Below, one piece after another: positions 35,200 to 47,600 of a DNA stretch of 64,000 bases. The notes beneath the pieces are model-generated. The model was not told the origin of the DNA. It made no database searches and worked only from the letters and a program-made list of their open reading frames with translations. The stretch lies in contig CM055312.2 in assembly GCA_029255685.2 (NCBI GenBank), forward strand, positions 13,664,649 through 13,728,648, in the 5' to 3' direction. The stretch comes from Silene conica (taxonomy: Eukaryota > Streptophyta > Magnoliopsida > Caryophyllales > Caryophyllaceae). Each line of letters starts with the position of its first letter. Positions within the stretch are counted from its first letter, which is position 1. The position numbers and the translations under genes are program-made.

Positions 35200-36900
35200 T
35201 AGTTCTTAAAATAATTTGAGTGTTTTCGATTAGCATTAGTAAACAAACATTTTAAGTCCAAGTTTCACAAAATAAGGTCCCGGTTTCACAAATTAAGGTC
35301 CAAGATTCACAAAATAAAAAATTATATATTTTGTGCGCAACAAATATTTTAAGTCCAAGTTTCACGAAATAAGGTTCCGGTTTCACAAATTAAGGTCCAA
35401 GATTCACGAAATAAGAAATTAAACATTTCGTAAGTAAACAAATATTTTAAGTCCAAGTTTCACGAAATAAGGTCCCGACTTCACAAATTAAGGTCCAAGA
35501 TTCACGAAATAAGAAATTATACATTTCGTGAGTAAACAAACATTTTAAATCCACGTTTCACAAAATAAGGTCCTGGTTTCACAAATTAAGGTCCAAGATT
35601 CACGAAATAAGAAATTAAACATTTTGGGAATAAACAAACATTTTAAGTCCAAGTTTCACGAAATAAGGTCACGGTTTCACAAATTAAGGTCCAAAATTCA
35701 CGAAATAAGAAATAATACATTTTGTGAGACAACAAACATTTTAAGTCCAAGTTTCACGAAATAAGGTCCTGGTTTCACAAATTAAGGTCCAATATTCATG
35801 AAATAAGAAATTAAACATTCCGTGAGTGAACAAATATTTTAAGTCCAAGTTTCACGAAAAAAGGTCCCGGTTTCACGAATTACGGTCCAAGATTCACGAA
35901 ATAAGAAATTAAACATTTTGTGAGTGAACAAACATTTTAAGTCCAAGTTTCACGAAATAAGGTCCCGGTTTCACGAATTAAGGTCCAAGATTTACGAAAT
36001 AAAAAATTAAACATTTTGTGAGTAAACAAACATTTTAATTCAAAGTTTCACGAAATAAAGTTTCGGTTTCACAAATTAAGGTCCAAGATTCACGAAATAA
36101 GAAATTAAACATTTTGTGAGTGAACAAACATTTTAATTCAAACTTTCACGAAATAAGGTTTCGGTTTCACAAATTAAGGCCCGAAATTCACGAAATAAGA
36201 AATTATCCATTTTGTGAGCAAACAAACATTTTAAGTCTGAGTTTCACGAAATAAAGGTCGAAAATTCACAAAATAAGAAATTAAACATTTTGTGAGTAAA
36301 CAAATATTTTAAGTCCAAGTTTCACGAAATAAGGTCCCGGTTTCACGAATTAAGGTCCAAGATTCACGAAATAAGAAATTAAACATTTTGTAAGTGAACA
36401 AACATTTTAAGTCCAAGTTTCACGAAATAAGGTCCCGTTTTCACGAATTAAGGAATTATATATTTCGTGAGTAAACAAACATTTTAAATCCAAGTTTCAC
36501 GAAATAAGGTCCCGGTTTCACGAATTAAGGTCCAAGATTCACGAAATAAAAAATTAAACATTTTGTGAGTAAACAAACATTTTAATTCAAAGTTTCACGA
36601 AATAAAGTTTCGGTTCCACAAATTAAGGTCCAAGATTCACGAAATAAGAAATTATATATTTCGTGAGTAAACAAACATTTTAAATCCAAGTTTCACGAAA
36701 TAAGATTTCGGTTTCACAAATTAAGGTCTGAAATTCACGAAATAAGAAATTATCCATTTTGTGAGCAAACAAACATTTTAACTGTAAGTTTCACAAAATA
36801 AGGTCCCGAGTTCATAAATTAAGGTCGAAGATTCACAAAATAAGAAATTAAACATTTTGTGAGTAACAAATATTTTAAGCCCAAATTTCACGAAATAAGA
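35200..36900. repeat. Tandem array, ~18 units of ~96 bp
   Basis: Each unit starts AACAAACATTTTAAGTCC and contains three related ~30-bp pieces built on TTTCACGAAATAAGG, TTTCACAAATTAAGG and ATTCACGAAATAAGAAA. Unit starts fall near 35244, 35340, 35437, 35536, 35634, 35731, 35827 and so on to about 36862. A few units are shortened (near 36240 and 36440). The array is entirely inside the (TA)n-flanked element. Confidence 0.92.
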
Positions 36901-37104
36901 AAAAGAGCAAAATGAATAATTTTGTTAGATAGAGATAATATTTGGGCCTAATGAATTGTTATAAATGACCCATAATTTTCATTTCATTGAAATTAGTCCA
37001 ATGAACATTGAAAATCATGTGCAACATAGTTAGGGTTCGGCGGCCTCACCGTAATAGGCGGCCTCACGTGATCCGGCCTCTATATATATATATATATATA
37101 TATA

Positions 37105-37490
37105 GGGTTGGGATCCGGTGAGAACCACCTTACAATGAGAACCGGTGAGAACTCTTCCTTACGGAGTTATTTTAAAAAAATTAATGACATAATTGGATTC
37201 GGCATAAAATTTTATGGTCAGAGAACATATTTCTTGGTCTAGAAAATAAATACTAGTGACGGAAATCAAGGTGAGATACGTTTTATTTATTTGCATGCAC
37301 CTACTATCTGTTTTTTCGTATCTATCATTTTTCCGCCACTAGTATTTATTTTCTAGAACAAGAAATATGTTCTCTGGCCATAAAATTCCATGCCGAATCC
37401 AATTATGTCATTAATTTTTAAAAAAAAACTCCGTAAGGAAGAGTTCTCACCGGTTTTCATTGTAAGGTGGTTCTCACCGGATCCCAACCC
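37105..37490. mobile_element. Long-hairpin MITE in the same (TA)n tract (386 bp)
   Basis: The arms are nearly perfect inverted repeats of about 160 bp around a loop of about 65 bp. The outer ends are GGGTTGGGATCCGGTGAGAA and its inverse. Both sides are (TA)n. The transcript would fold into one long hairpin. No coding capacity. Confidence 0.9.
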
Positions 37491-37539
37491 TATATATATA
37501 TATCTATATATATATATATATATATGTTTTGTAATTAAT

Positions 37540-38301
37540 AAAAAAATATTTGTCCTCGTAATTCAAATTATTAACATTTTAAAAAAAAATACGCTATAGA
37601 TTGTAAATTTCTTGTATAATAAATTGTAATTTGTGCAAAATGTGTTATACATTTATATTCAAGCATCGACGTTCAATTTTATGAATTAAAAAACGTCACA
37701 ATTCTAAAAAAACAAAGAACTATCCCGTGCATTGGACTGGTCGCAAAACTAGTTTCTATTACTGATACTATTACTATAAATTTTAACATCAAACAATTTT
37801 TTACAAGAAATTAGTCGGCTAGCAAAAGAGAACATTGGTAAGAAAATATAGTCTAAAATATAAGGTAAGATAATTACAATTTTCCGCTTTATATACATTG
37901 GTTTGTTTTATAATAGTATACTAGTTTAGGACCCGTGCAAACTTGCACGGGCATGTAAAAAAGTATATAAATAGCCATTTGAAATTTTATAGTTGTAGTA
38001 TTATTTCATTTAAATATAAATGTACAATATTTTACACCGCTAAAGAAAAGTATATTAAATTTATGTCCAACGTTTATTATACTTTTAACATTAAATTAAA
38101 GGGTACATGCCTCACTGACATCGACACATCCCTATTTTCATTTAATAAACAAAATATACATGATCAAAATAATTAAAATTAAAAGGTACACATCAGCTTC
38201 ATTTAGTTCAGTTCAGTTCAGTTTAACTCAACTCATGTCATGACAAATTAACTCTTATTTCAATTCAGTTCGGTTCAATTTAGCTTCCCTATGACCAGTT
38301 C
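37540..38301. other. A/T-rich DNA with a possible Helitron 3' end
   Basis: On the minus strand CCCGTGCAAGTTTGCACGGG forms a hairpin at about 37932-37951, followed by TCCTAAACTAGT (to 37919). A hairpin just before CTAG is the usual Helitron 3' terminus. A weaker plus-strand match (CCCGTGCAT...AAACTAGT) lies at about 37724-37754. No Helitron 5' end or helicase was found. 38198-38290 has GTTCAGTTCA-type repeats related to the minisatellite near 56200. Confidence 0.4.
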
Positions 38302-38578
38302 GATTCTGTAATACCTCGTATTTTTATTATAATGTTTAATAATTATATTGACGGGGGATAGTATTTGAACGTTTATATTCGATAATTAATTTATCGAGTA
38401 AGTGTTGTTATATTTTATATTTTTAGTAAAGGGTCGAATATGCGAATTAGGAGTATATCGTGTTTTAAGTAAAATACAGAGTTGGGAGAGTTGGCCCTCG
38501 AAGTGCGTGCCATAGAGTAGCCCAACTTGACACAATACTCAGTCACACAAAAACACCTCACAACTCATTCCTGCCGTC

Positions 38579-38587
38579 ATATAAAAA
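38579..38587 (+). promoter_or_regulatory. Probable TATA box of LTR A
   Basis: ATATAAAAA sits at the point matching the TATA-like boxes of LTR B (52243-52250) and LTR C (about 57192). CTACCCTAAC follows about 22 bases later, resembling the telomere-type AAACCCTAA seen there in B and C. Confidence 0.45.
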
Positions 38588-38798
38588 CACCTCCTAAACT
38601 CTACCCTAACCTAATCAACGCCTATCATACACTCACACACCTACTGCCGTCACATCAGAGATTAAGGAGGAGGGTTCACACGGTGGTTCGGGGTGGTCTA
38701 GGGTGGTTCGTTTGGGCAAGGAAATAGGTATGCTCTTCGTTTTTTCTCATTTCGCAGCTATTGTTCCCTTTTAGTTCGTATGAATTATTGGTATGTAT

Positions 38799-39729
38799 TG
38801 TAGAAAATAATTTCTTAAATTACTTATAAAAGTATTAATCATATTAATACTGCGAAGGATTATATCAAAAACGATTCAATAAAACCTCAATTACAAGAAT
38901 TAAACAGTCAAGAATATAGAATTAACCTTTAGTCATATATGAGATCGGCTTAAGAACAACCTAGTATAAACCCAAACTTCAAGGTAGAAGTTCTCCTTAG
39001 ATTATTGCACCCAAGATGACTGAGAAAGATCCATTCAAAGTTCCTCCTAAATTACTATTAATTATTTTAGAGGATTTGTTTTGGGATTTTAAGATGATAA
39101 GCTGATCAAGGTAACAATTGAGAAAACTCTTTTTCGGTCTCCCTACCACACGGCCGAAATCCCCTTCTTATAGGGTTTTGGTTTGTGTTGGTATTGTACT
39201 TCTATTAGGAAACCTCCTTATATTATAATATTCTAAGTCAGTTTCCTTTTTCCGAATTTCCTTAAAATATCATACATATTTTAATGATTTTCGGTGTACA
39301 ATTATAATCCCGGAGAACATTAATTAATTATCTTATAATTAATTAACCCAATTATATTATTCTAAAATATCATATGTTAAAATATAATTAATAAATATAA
39401 TATTTATATATATTTATTAGAATTAACATTTAATTCATTTCTCCTAATTATTATTAAATGTTTTATCATCTACTTAACTATATTTAGCTAAGTTTAGCAT
39501 TTACGTAATTATATCAATATATAATCACATTTCTCAGTACTATCCTATAGGTGTGACCTTTAGAGATCAGCTGATTATCGCCATCATATGCCATTAGCGT
39601 CAAACTACTAGTGAGCCAATCGTTACCGATAAACGTTAATCAACTGATTAATATACTAAGAAACCCTGTGTAATCCTGTAAAAGATTTATTCAAATAATC
39701 ACACACTGTGGAGGACATTTATTCCAACA
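38799..39729 (-). mobile_element. Solo LTR, copia-like (931 bp), inside LTR A
   Basis: Starts TGTAGAAAA and ends ATTCCAACA on the plus strand, with a perfect 5-bp duplication TGTAT (38794-38798, 39730-39734). It shares the CCTATAGGTGTGACC and GCCAATCGTTACCGATAAACG blocks with the solo LTR at 25194-26186. Element orientation is probably minus (TGTTGGAATAAATG start). Confidence 0.88.
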
Positions 39730-40094
39730 TGTATATGTTTATAGTTTCGGGTCTTGGTATGTTATTAATCTATGAAAGTATTAGTTGTATATTGACCATT
39801 GGGATGTCATCGTTGACCACCTAGGACCACCAGTCATGGTCGTTTTGTCGCCTGTTCAGATCACGGTTTTATCGCTTCAAAACAGAGTCACGAGCGTGTA
39901 TGTTTATGCCTTAATTCGAATGAGTTTCTGTTTACGTTATTTATGAATGACAGAGTATTTGGATTGGTGGTAGTTAAGACGATTACCTGGTTGTTGTCAC
40001 GATGGCTTGAGGTGTTCGTGTCTGTGTTAAAGTGGATTTCGTTAGGGGGTGTGTCGCGTGAAAATAGAGGGGCGTGTGGTAGCTGGGTTTTGTA

Positions 40095-43000
40095 ACTACA
40101 AAAAAAACACGGTGTTCTGACCGAAAAAATCCGTCAGAAAAGAGGAAATCCGTCAGGAAAATCGCGTTTCTGACGGATAATCCGTCAGAAATTTCCGTCC
40201 CAAAAATTCGTCACGAAAATCAAGTTTGTGACGGATTTTCCGTCAGAAAAATAATTGTGACGGACTTCTGACGGTCTACCCGTATCATAAAAAATTCCAC
40301 GGTCAAATTTTTTTTGACTTTTAGTGATGGATAAGCCGTCAGTAGCTGGTCAATTGTGACGGATAATCCGTCAGGAATTATGTCCAAAAAGTCAATATTT
40401 GACTCAATTTCTGACGGAAAATCCGTCGGAAATTTGGTCAACTGTTGACTTTTGTGACGGATTATCCGTCAGGAATTCAGTCAGATTTTGACTTTTTTTG
40501 ACGGGTTATCCGTCAGAATTTAAAGCAGTATAGGCTGAAAACAACTGCTTGCTGTCCAGCCCAATGCGATAGCATTGTTCATATTTACAACCTCAAAATC
40601 ACTAAATCCTGCAAAACATTCATCATCCGCCAAACGGAGATTTATATTTCCAAGTCGACCGCTAAGCGGGAACCAACAACAATTAACCAACAACAAAGAA
40701 AAAACATGGGTAAGAAATTGAATTACATAAAAGAGTCTTCATAATTCATATACTAACATAAAATATGTTCTAAAGTTAATAAGTCATAATCTCAGTTTGC
40801 ATTTGACTAAACTATCCTAAGTGGTTGGAGGATCAACTGGCATGTTACATCCAAAGCCATGAGGGTCGTCCGAGAAGTCGTCGCGTCGGTGATGATTTGG
40901 CATACTTGAGCACGACTGAGTGGAAAAGTAAGTCTGCATATCACTCCAAGCTTTTTTCATTTCCACCATTTCCTCTTGAATTCGTTTTTGAGATGCTTGA
41001 GTGCTTTCAACTTGTTCCTTGAGACGCATAGTCTCAGTTTGCATTTGACTAAACATGCTTGGTCGATAAGAACAAGATCGACGATCTCCTCTTTTGTCCC
41101 TAGGATTCTCATACCATACTTCTTCACCCAATGGACCGATCTCAAAAAAACCTCCTTTTTTGTCAAATCCTCCAACAGCTTCGTGGTAGGTCTGAATCTC
41201 ATCCCGAGGCTCTCCGGTTGGCGTTGGTTGACCCAAAAGTTCATTGTAAGCAGCCTGAAAAAAAGACAAATTATTAAATAAAAAATAAATAAAATATATT
41301 GTAAAATTATCATTTTAATATGAAAAATATACAATAAGTCGCTCGATTAGAAATACTTACGTCTGTCCGAGCAGCTCTAGGGTTAATCCACTCTCCCTTC
41401 TTGTTTTTCTTCGTCTTCTCAAACACCTTGTACGGTGTAGCCGACTCGCCCTTTAAAAAGCAAAGAAAACATATATGTTAATTATATCCGACAATAAAAA
41501 TATTAATTAACCAAATTTAATATTTTAAAAATTTATGAAATACTTGCCATTTCTTTGAAAACATCAGAGCAAATCTTGCGGCCTAGAGTGTGGGTGCCCA
41601 ACGCTTTCCCGTCCTTAGCACCAGACCTTCTATTTGCCTTGTTTATGTCTGATTTTTTTTTAAATTCAGGATTGGTCTCGTACCTTGCGTCCAACTTCTC
41701 CTTCCAACTATCGGGCACCCAATCCGACTTCTTCTTTCCGTATTTGACACCATTCGACCAAAGATGCAGTTGAACATCCTTAATCCTTTTAAAAGCTCTG
41801 TTATTACATTTCTTACATGGACACCTCATTTCACCTAAATTCTTATACACACTACTTTGTGCAGCGAATTCAAGAAACTCTTTTACCCCATTTGCAAATT
41901 CAAGCTTAGGTTTCTTTTTCTCATCTAATCTTTCATACATCCACTGTCGTTCTAATCTTTTCATCTTATTATGTATCTACATTCAAATAATCAATCAATT
42001 GACAATTATTAATTAACTATCACATATAATACACAAAAAAACAATATCATCAATGAATATATAATTATTGTCAAGAAATCAAATAGTCTTTGAATTAGGT
42101 CCTTATCACTACAACCTAAACTCATCAATGTACATTTCAAGTCATTAGCAAACACGCACTTGTTATTTATTAATGGGGAAAAAATTCGGCAGCAATTCCC
42201 CTTTATTCTCCAAATACAAAATATGGATTATATTATTAGTCCATATATGTATTCAGAGAATATTAAAGGAATTGTCACCGAATTTTCCCTCATTAAAAAA
42301 ATAACAAGTATCTGTTTGCTACCTAAATGACTTGAAACGTACAAAGACAGTCCCAAAATGGGGACTATTCAAAAATTACTCCTAATAAGTAATTTTTGAA
42401 CGGGTACTAGGTCAATATTTAACAATTCAGAATTATCAATAACTAACAATTAACAACAATTAACAATTATCTACAATTAACAACTAAAAATTAACAATTA
42501 TCAACAACAACAACAATTAACAAATAATAATTCAAAATTAACAACTAATAACTATCAACAACAACAACAACAATTAAGAAGTAACAACACCAAGAACAAC
42601 AAATTATTAGCAACTATCATAAGTCAATTTTTCTATCTAATAGGCTACTATCCTAGATCATTTTTTCTATCTAATTAGCATTATCCTAGATCAAAATTTC
42701 TAACTAATTATCTATTAACCTAAAAAAGTTACACTAATTACTTTCTAAACTAACTAATTCTTAAATAAATAATTAAGTAACAAACATAAACAATTACCTA
42801 ATTAATTTTGCAAAGTAGTGTTGGCGCGTGGTTGTCACAGTGGTGGTGGTTGTCACACTACAATGTACAAACAAATCAATTATGAATTGAAATAAAACGA
42901 AAAGAAAACTGTAAATTAATGAAAAAAAACATAAATAAATTACCTATTAGTAAGGTGGAGTTAGTAGTGTGGTGGTGGTTGTCACGGTGGTAGGATTGGT

Positions 43001-43534
43001 GGGGGTAGAAATCGGATTTTAGGAGGAGGAGATAATGGGGTTCGAAGGTTTTGGGGTAAAAAAAAAAAGAAGAGGCAGAATGGCTGAGTTACGGGTTTCA
43101 GAAAGTAATAAAAAAAATCCTGACGGATTATCCGTCAGGAAAAGGAACTTAAATTTTGTGACGGATATGGCGTCAGTAAGAGGGTAACGTGGCACCTTGT
43201 GACGGATATGGCGTCAGGAAAAGTTTCTGACCGAATATCCGTCACAAACAAATTCTACTTTTTCAAAAATTGCAGCTTTTGTCAGTCTTTTTTCTGACCG
43301 AATATCCGTCAATAATTTTTACTGACGCAGTATCCGTCAGAAAATGCAACCATAATTTCGCGGCATCCAATTTTATTTTCCCGATTTCCTATTTTAACGG
43401 ATTTCTGACGTTTTATTCCGTCAAAAAATATTTCTGACGGAAAATTCGTCAGAAATTTGTCAGTACACCGAGACATCTGACGGACTGTATATTCCGTCAG
43501 CAATTCGGTCAGAACACCGCGTTTTTTTTGTAGT
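40095..43534 (-). mobile_element. CACTA (En/Spm) transposon copy 1, internal-deletion derivative
   Basis: The inverted ends are ACTACAAAAAAAACACGG and CCGCGTTTTTTTTGTAGT, the CACTA terminus minus its first C. Subterminal regions hold many copies of the palindrome TGACGGAT(A/T)ATCCGTCA, the kind of repeat bound by CACTA transposases. The copy is 3.44 kb and matches copy 2 closely outside a 3.63-kb gap between ACCATTC repeats. It lacks the catalytic Tnp2 domain, so it is non-autonomous. A 3-bp target duplication is not clear. Confidence 0.92.
40817..41964 (-). pseudogene. CACTA fused transposase remnant (N- and C-terminal domains)
   Basis: The minus-strand exon from 41964 to about 41550 encodes the Transpos_assoc-type N-terminus (MKRLERQWMYERL, RCPCKKCNNRAFKRIKDVQLHLW) joined in frame, at SNG-VKYGKKKSDW, to the Ptta/En/Spm C-terminal transposase domain (DSWKEKLDARYETNPEFKKK). 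Further exons match those of copy 2: about 41452-41361 (YKVFEKTKKNKKGEW) and 41254-40817 (AAYNELLGQPTPTGEP to the stop). The first intron has a GC donor (ATG followed by GCAAGT) as in copy 2. No in-frame stop is seen in the fused coding path. The Tnp2 catalytic region and DUF4216/4218 are gone. Confidence 0.75.
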
Positions 43535-44068
43535 TATACGTTGTGGGTTGTTGTTGCGGTGTTGTCGGCAGTTACTGACTTCCTAGGAACCACCACGACT
43601 CAGAGGCGAGCCTGGTGGTGTCACTGGCGAAGGCGGTGGTCGCAGTTGGTGTCGAAAGTGGGGTTTGTCAAGGCTGATGGTCACGGGTTGGGTTGCTGTT
43701 GGGGTTGTGTTCCCGGGATGGAGTGCAATGTTGTTTTGTTTTTTTTTTTTTTTTTTTATCATTACTTTATTGATCATCATGACTAGTATGATTATTACAA
43801 TTATTATTATAATTAGTGTTACTAATATTATTATTATTATTTTTTGTTAAATGCTATTGTTATTATTATTATGTTTTCGATAGTATTTTTAGTATATCAT
43901 AATAGTTATGTGGCATCACTATTTTGAAAATTGTTATTTTGGGCAATGTTGCTATTTCGGGAAGTTTCTATTTCAGGAAACTTTCCACTTTTAGGAAGTT
44001 ACGATATTTAGTCTCTTTATTATTCTAAATAGGGGATTAGGTGAAGGTTTATTAATCATTAAATAATA

Positions 44069-44340
44069 CTCCCTCCTACCCACAAATATTGTCCCATTGT
44101 TAAGAAAGTACCAAATTTATGAGATATTAGTTGTTTAATATTTTGGTTGGGTAGGGGTATGTAGATTGGAGAGAGAGTGTTATTTTATTGGGTAATGGGT
44201 GAGTGGGTGGGTAATAAATAAAATTTGATAATGGTAGAACGGTAAAAAACAAGTAAAAAAGTTACTAAATATGGACAATGGGACACTTTGCTGAATAAAC
44301 GGAAATGGACAATGAGACATTATTTGTGGGTAGGAGGGAG
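44069..44340. mobile_element. Stowaway MITE (272 bp) inside LTR A
   Basis: Ends CTCCCTCCTACCCACAAA and TTTGTGGGTAGGAGGGAG are inverted repeats that extend through ATTGTCCCATTGT. TA dinucleotides flank both sides (44067-44068, 44341-44342). It is a different subfamily from the MITE at 23413. Confidence 0.93.
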
Positions 44341-44642
44341 TATATGTTTAGGTGACGGTTTCCGCGTGCAATATTTCTAGAAGCTGTTCGGTTGTCATTC
44401 TGCAATTTGAGGTAGGGGAATAGACTGTGAGTTATATGTGTTTCATGAAATGAGATTGTTTGTTTATTATGAGAATGGTATATGATGTCGAATATTGTTG
44501 TTGAGATGTTACTATTTTGCCTTGTATATTACTATATGATGCGGAGAGGAAAATTGTGGGTATTGTGATAATGGGTCTTGTGTTATTGGATCTTGTGATG
44601 TGGCCATTGGAGGTGTAGGGACTTGTGAATGAGAAGTGGATG

Positions 44643-47600
44643 TCCGTCAGAAAACAGGGAATCCGTCAGGAAAATCGCGTTTCTGACGGATAATCCGTCA
44701 GAAATTTCCGTCCCAAAAATTCGTCACGAAAATCAAGTTTGTGACGGATTTTCCGTCAGAAAAATAATTGTGACGGACTTCTGACGGTTCACCGGTAGAA
44801 GAAAAAATTCTACGGTCAAATTTTTTTTGACTTATAGTGACGGATAATTCGTCAGTACTTGGTCAATTGTGACGGATAATCCGTCAGGAATTTTGTCCAA
44901 AAAGTCAATATTTGACTAAATTCCTGACGGATAATCCGTCGGAAATTTGGTCAACTGTTGACTTTTGTGACGGATTATCCGTCAGGAATTTAGTCAAATA
45001 TTGACTTTTTTTGACGGATTATCCGTCAGGAATTTGAAGCAGTATTGGCTGAAAACAGCTGCTTGCTGTCCAGCCCAATGCGATAGCATTGTTCATATTT
45101 AGAACCTCAAAATCACTAAATCCTGCAAAACATTCATCCTCCGCCAAACGGAGATTTATTCCAAGTCGACCGCTAAGCGGAAATCAACAGCAATTAACCA
45201 AAACAACAAAGAAAAAACATGAGAAAGAAATTGAATTACATAAAAAAAATCTTCATAATTCATACACCAACATAAAATATGTTCTAAAGTTAATAAGTCA
45301 TAATCTAAATTTACTGTTAATGATAAACTTTCCTAAGTGGTTGGAGGATCAACTGGCATGTTACATCCAAAGCCATGAGGGTCGTCCGAGAAGTCGTCGC
45401 GTCGGTGATGATTTGGCATACTTGAGCACGACTGAGTGGAAAAGTAAGTCTGCATATCACTCCAAGCTTTTTTCATTTCCGCCATTTCCTCTTGAATTCG
45501 TTTTTGAGATGCTTGAGTGCTTTCAACTTGTTCCTTGAGACGCATATTCTCAGTTTGCATTTGACTAAACATGCTTGGTCGATAAGAACAAGATCGACGA
45601 TCTCCTCTTTTGTCCCTAGGATTCTCATACCATACTTCTTCACCCAATGGACCGATCCCAAAAAAACCTCCTTTTTTGTCAAATCCTCCAACAGGTTCGT
45701 GGTAGGTCTGAATCTCATCCCGAGGCTCTCCGGTTGGCGTTGGTTGACCCAAAAGTTCATTGTAAGCAGCCTGAAAAAAAGACAAATTATTAAATAAAAA
45801 ATAAATAAAATATATTGTAAAATTATCATTTTAATATGAAAAATATACAATAAGTCGCTCGATTAGAAATACTTACGTCTGTCCGAGCAGCTCTAGGGTT
45901 AATCCACTCTCCCTTCTTGTTTTTCTTCGTCTTCTCAAACACCTTGTACGGTGTAGCCGACTCGCCCTTTAAAAAGCAAAGAAAACATATATGTTAATTA
46001 TATCCGACAATAAAAATATTAATTAACCAAATTTAATATTTTAAAAAATTATGAAATACTTGCCATTTCTTTGAAAACATCAGAGCAACTCTTGCGGCCT
46101 AGAGTGTGGGTGCCCAATGCTTTCCCGTCCTTACCACCAGACCTTCTATTTGCCTTATTTATGTCTGATTTTTTTTGAAATTCAGGATCGGTCTCGTACC
46201 TTGCGTCCAACTTCTCCTTCCAACTATCGGGCACCCAATCCGACTTCTTCTTTCCGTATTTGACACCATTCACCATGTGAGTAATCAATCTCGTGACCCT
46301 CCTCTTCCACTCAGGAAAAGGATCATACTGAGGATCAATGGACCCCACATGAGTCTGCCATAAAATAAAATGTTATTAGAAATAGAAAATATTAGTTTAA
46401 TTTTAAAAACTAATGTGGCTTGTTTATTTTTACATTACCTTAAAGTAGATCCACATCTTTTCTCGTTGCGCTTAACTCGCTTCAGTCCAGTTGGTGAAGT
46501 ACTCATCGGTAAGATTTTGAGTGAACGAGGCAACCACGTATCTCTTTACAATCTTGTCATTCCACCTGATTAAAAACAAACACATATATATAAATATGAA
46601 TATTATAAATTTGAAGGATATATTTTTCATTAATGGAGGATAAAAAAAATACTTACCAACAACCGTTAACTACCGAAGGATCAGAAGTATCTGTCTCTTC
46701 CACCAAAATTGATGAAATTGAATGATCATTGAGAACCACATCTTCTTGGAATTCAATTTCGTCAATAGGAGCATCAACATGTGATCGTGCCTTGATTTTA
46801 AAAACCGCAGACCATTGATCACCTTTCTTAGTGGTTGGATAGCTAGCATAACAAACTTGATCGACTTGAAAAGCTGCCACAAATGGGTTATGTCCTTTGA
46901 GTTTTCTTTTCTCATTCACATCTACAAGTTCATATATCTTATGGATACTAAGTCCTTGTGGGGAGTTATCAAACCAATCACATTTGAACAATATCACTTT
47001 ATAAACCTTGTGCTCGGTATAATAGGCAAGTTCAACTACTTCATTTAGAGTTCCATAATAATCCAACCCATCTGTAGAATTCACACAAACCCCATTGCTT
47101 ATGGTAGCTTTGGAAACATCAACTCCCTCCTTAAAAGCTCGAAATTTATAACCGTTGATAGAATATTGTCTCCAAGTCTTCACCATGGTACAAGGACCTA
47201 ATGATAGACCTAATACTAAAGGATCCTTCCATCTATTAGCCTACCAATAAAACAATATATTTGTTAATTAAGATGTTTAATTATAGGTTCTTTCAAATTG
47301 GTTGCTTATTTTAAAAGAAAATGTATTACTTACTTCATTTCGTAACCATTTCGGAAAACGTTTCTCATGTTTCGTCCAAACATCTCCAGAAGACGTAACA
47401 TCAGGAAATGATAATTTGATATATTCCTCAAACTCCCTATATGTACAACATATATAATAATTAACTATTAACTAAAATTATACTTTAATGTAATTATTAA
47501 AATAATGTATGTAGAAGTGACAAAATAATGATTAACTTACTTTTCATAGGACTCCAAAAAGTTTCCACAGTTCCTTAGCACATAAAAATGAGCGTCTTCA

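Larger units (their letters stand above)
34301..37080. mobile_element. TIR element in a (TA)n tract carrying a gene piece and a tandem array
   Basis: Both ends abut (TA)n runs. The left end contains ATCACGTGAGGC and GGTGAGGCCGC (34308-34352); the right end contains the inverse, GCGGCCTCACC and GCCTCACGTGAT (37038-37070). The inverted ends align over roughly 45 bp with several mismatches. Inside are a subtilase exon piece (34420-34569), 500 bp of unassigned DNA and about 18 copies of a ~96-bp repeat. No transposase is present. TIR elements that sit in (TA)n tracts recall rice Micron-type MITEs, but this is far larger. Family is uncertain. Confidence 0.65.
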
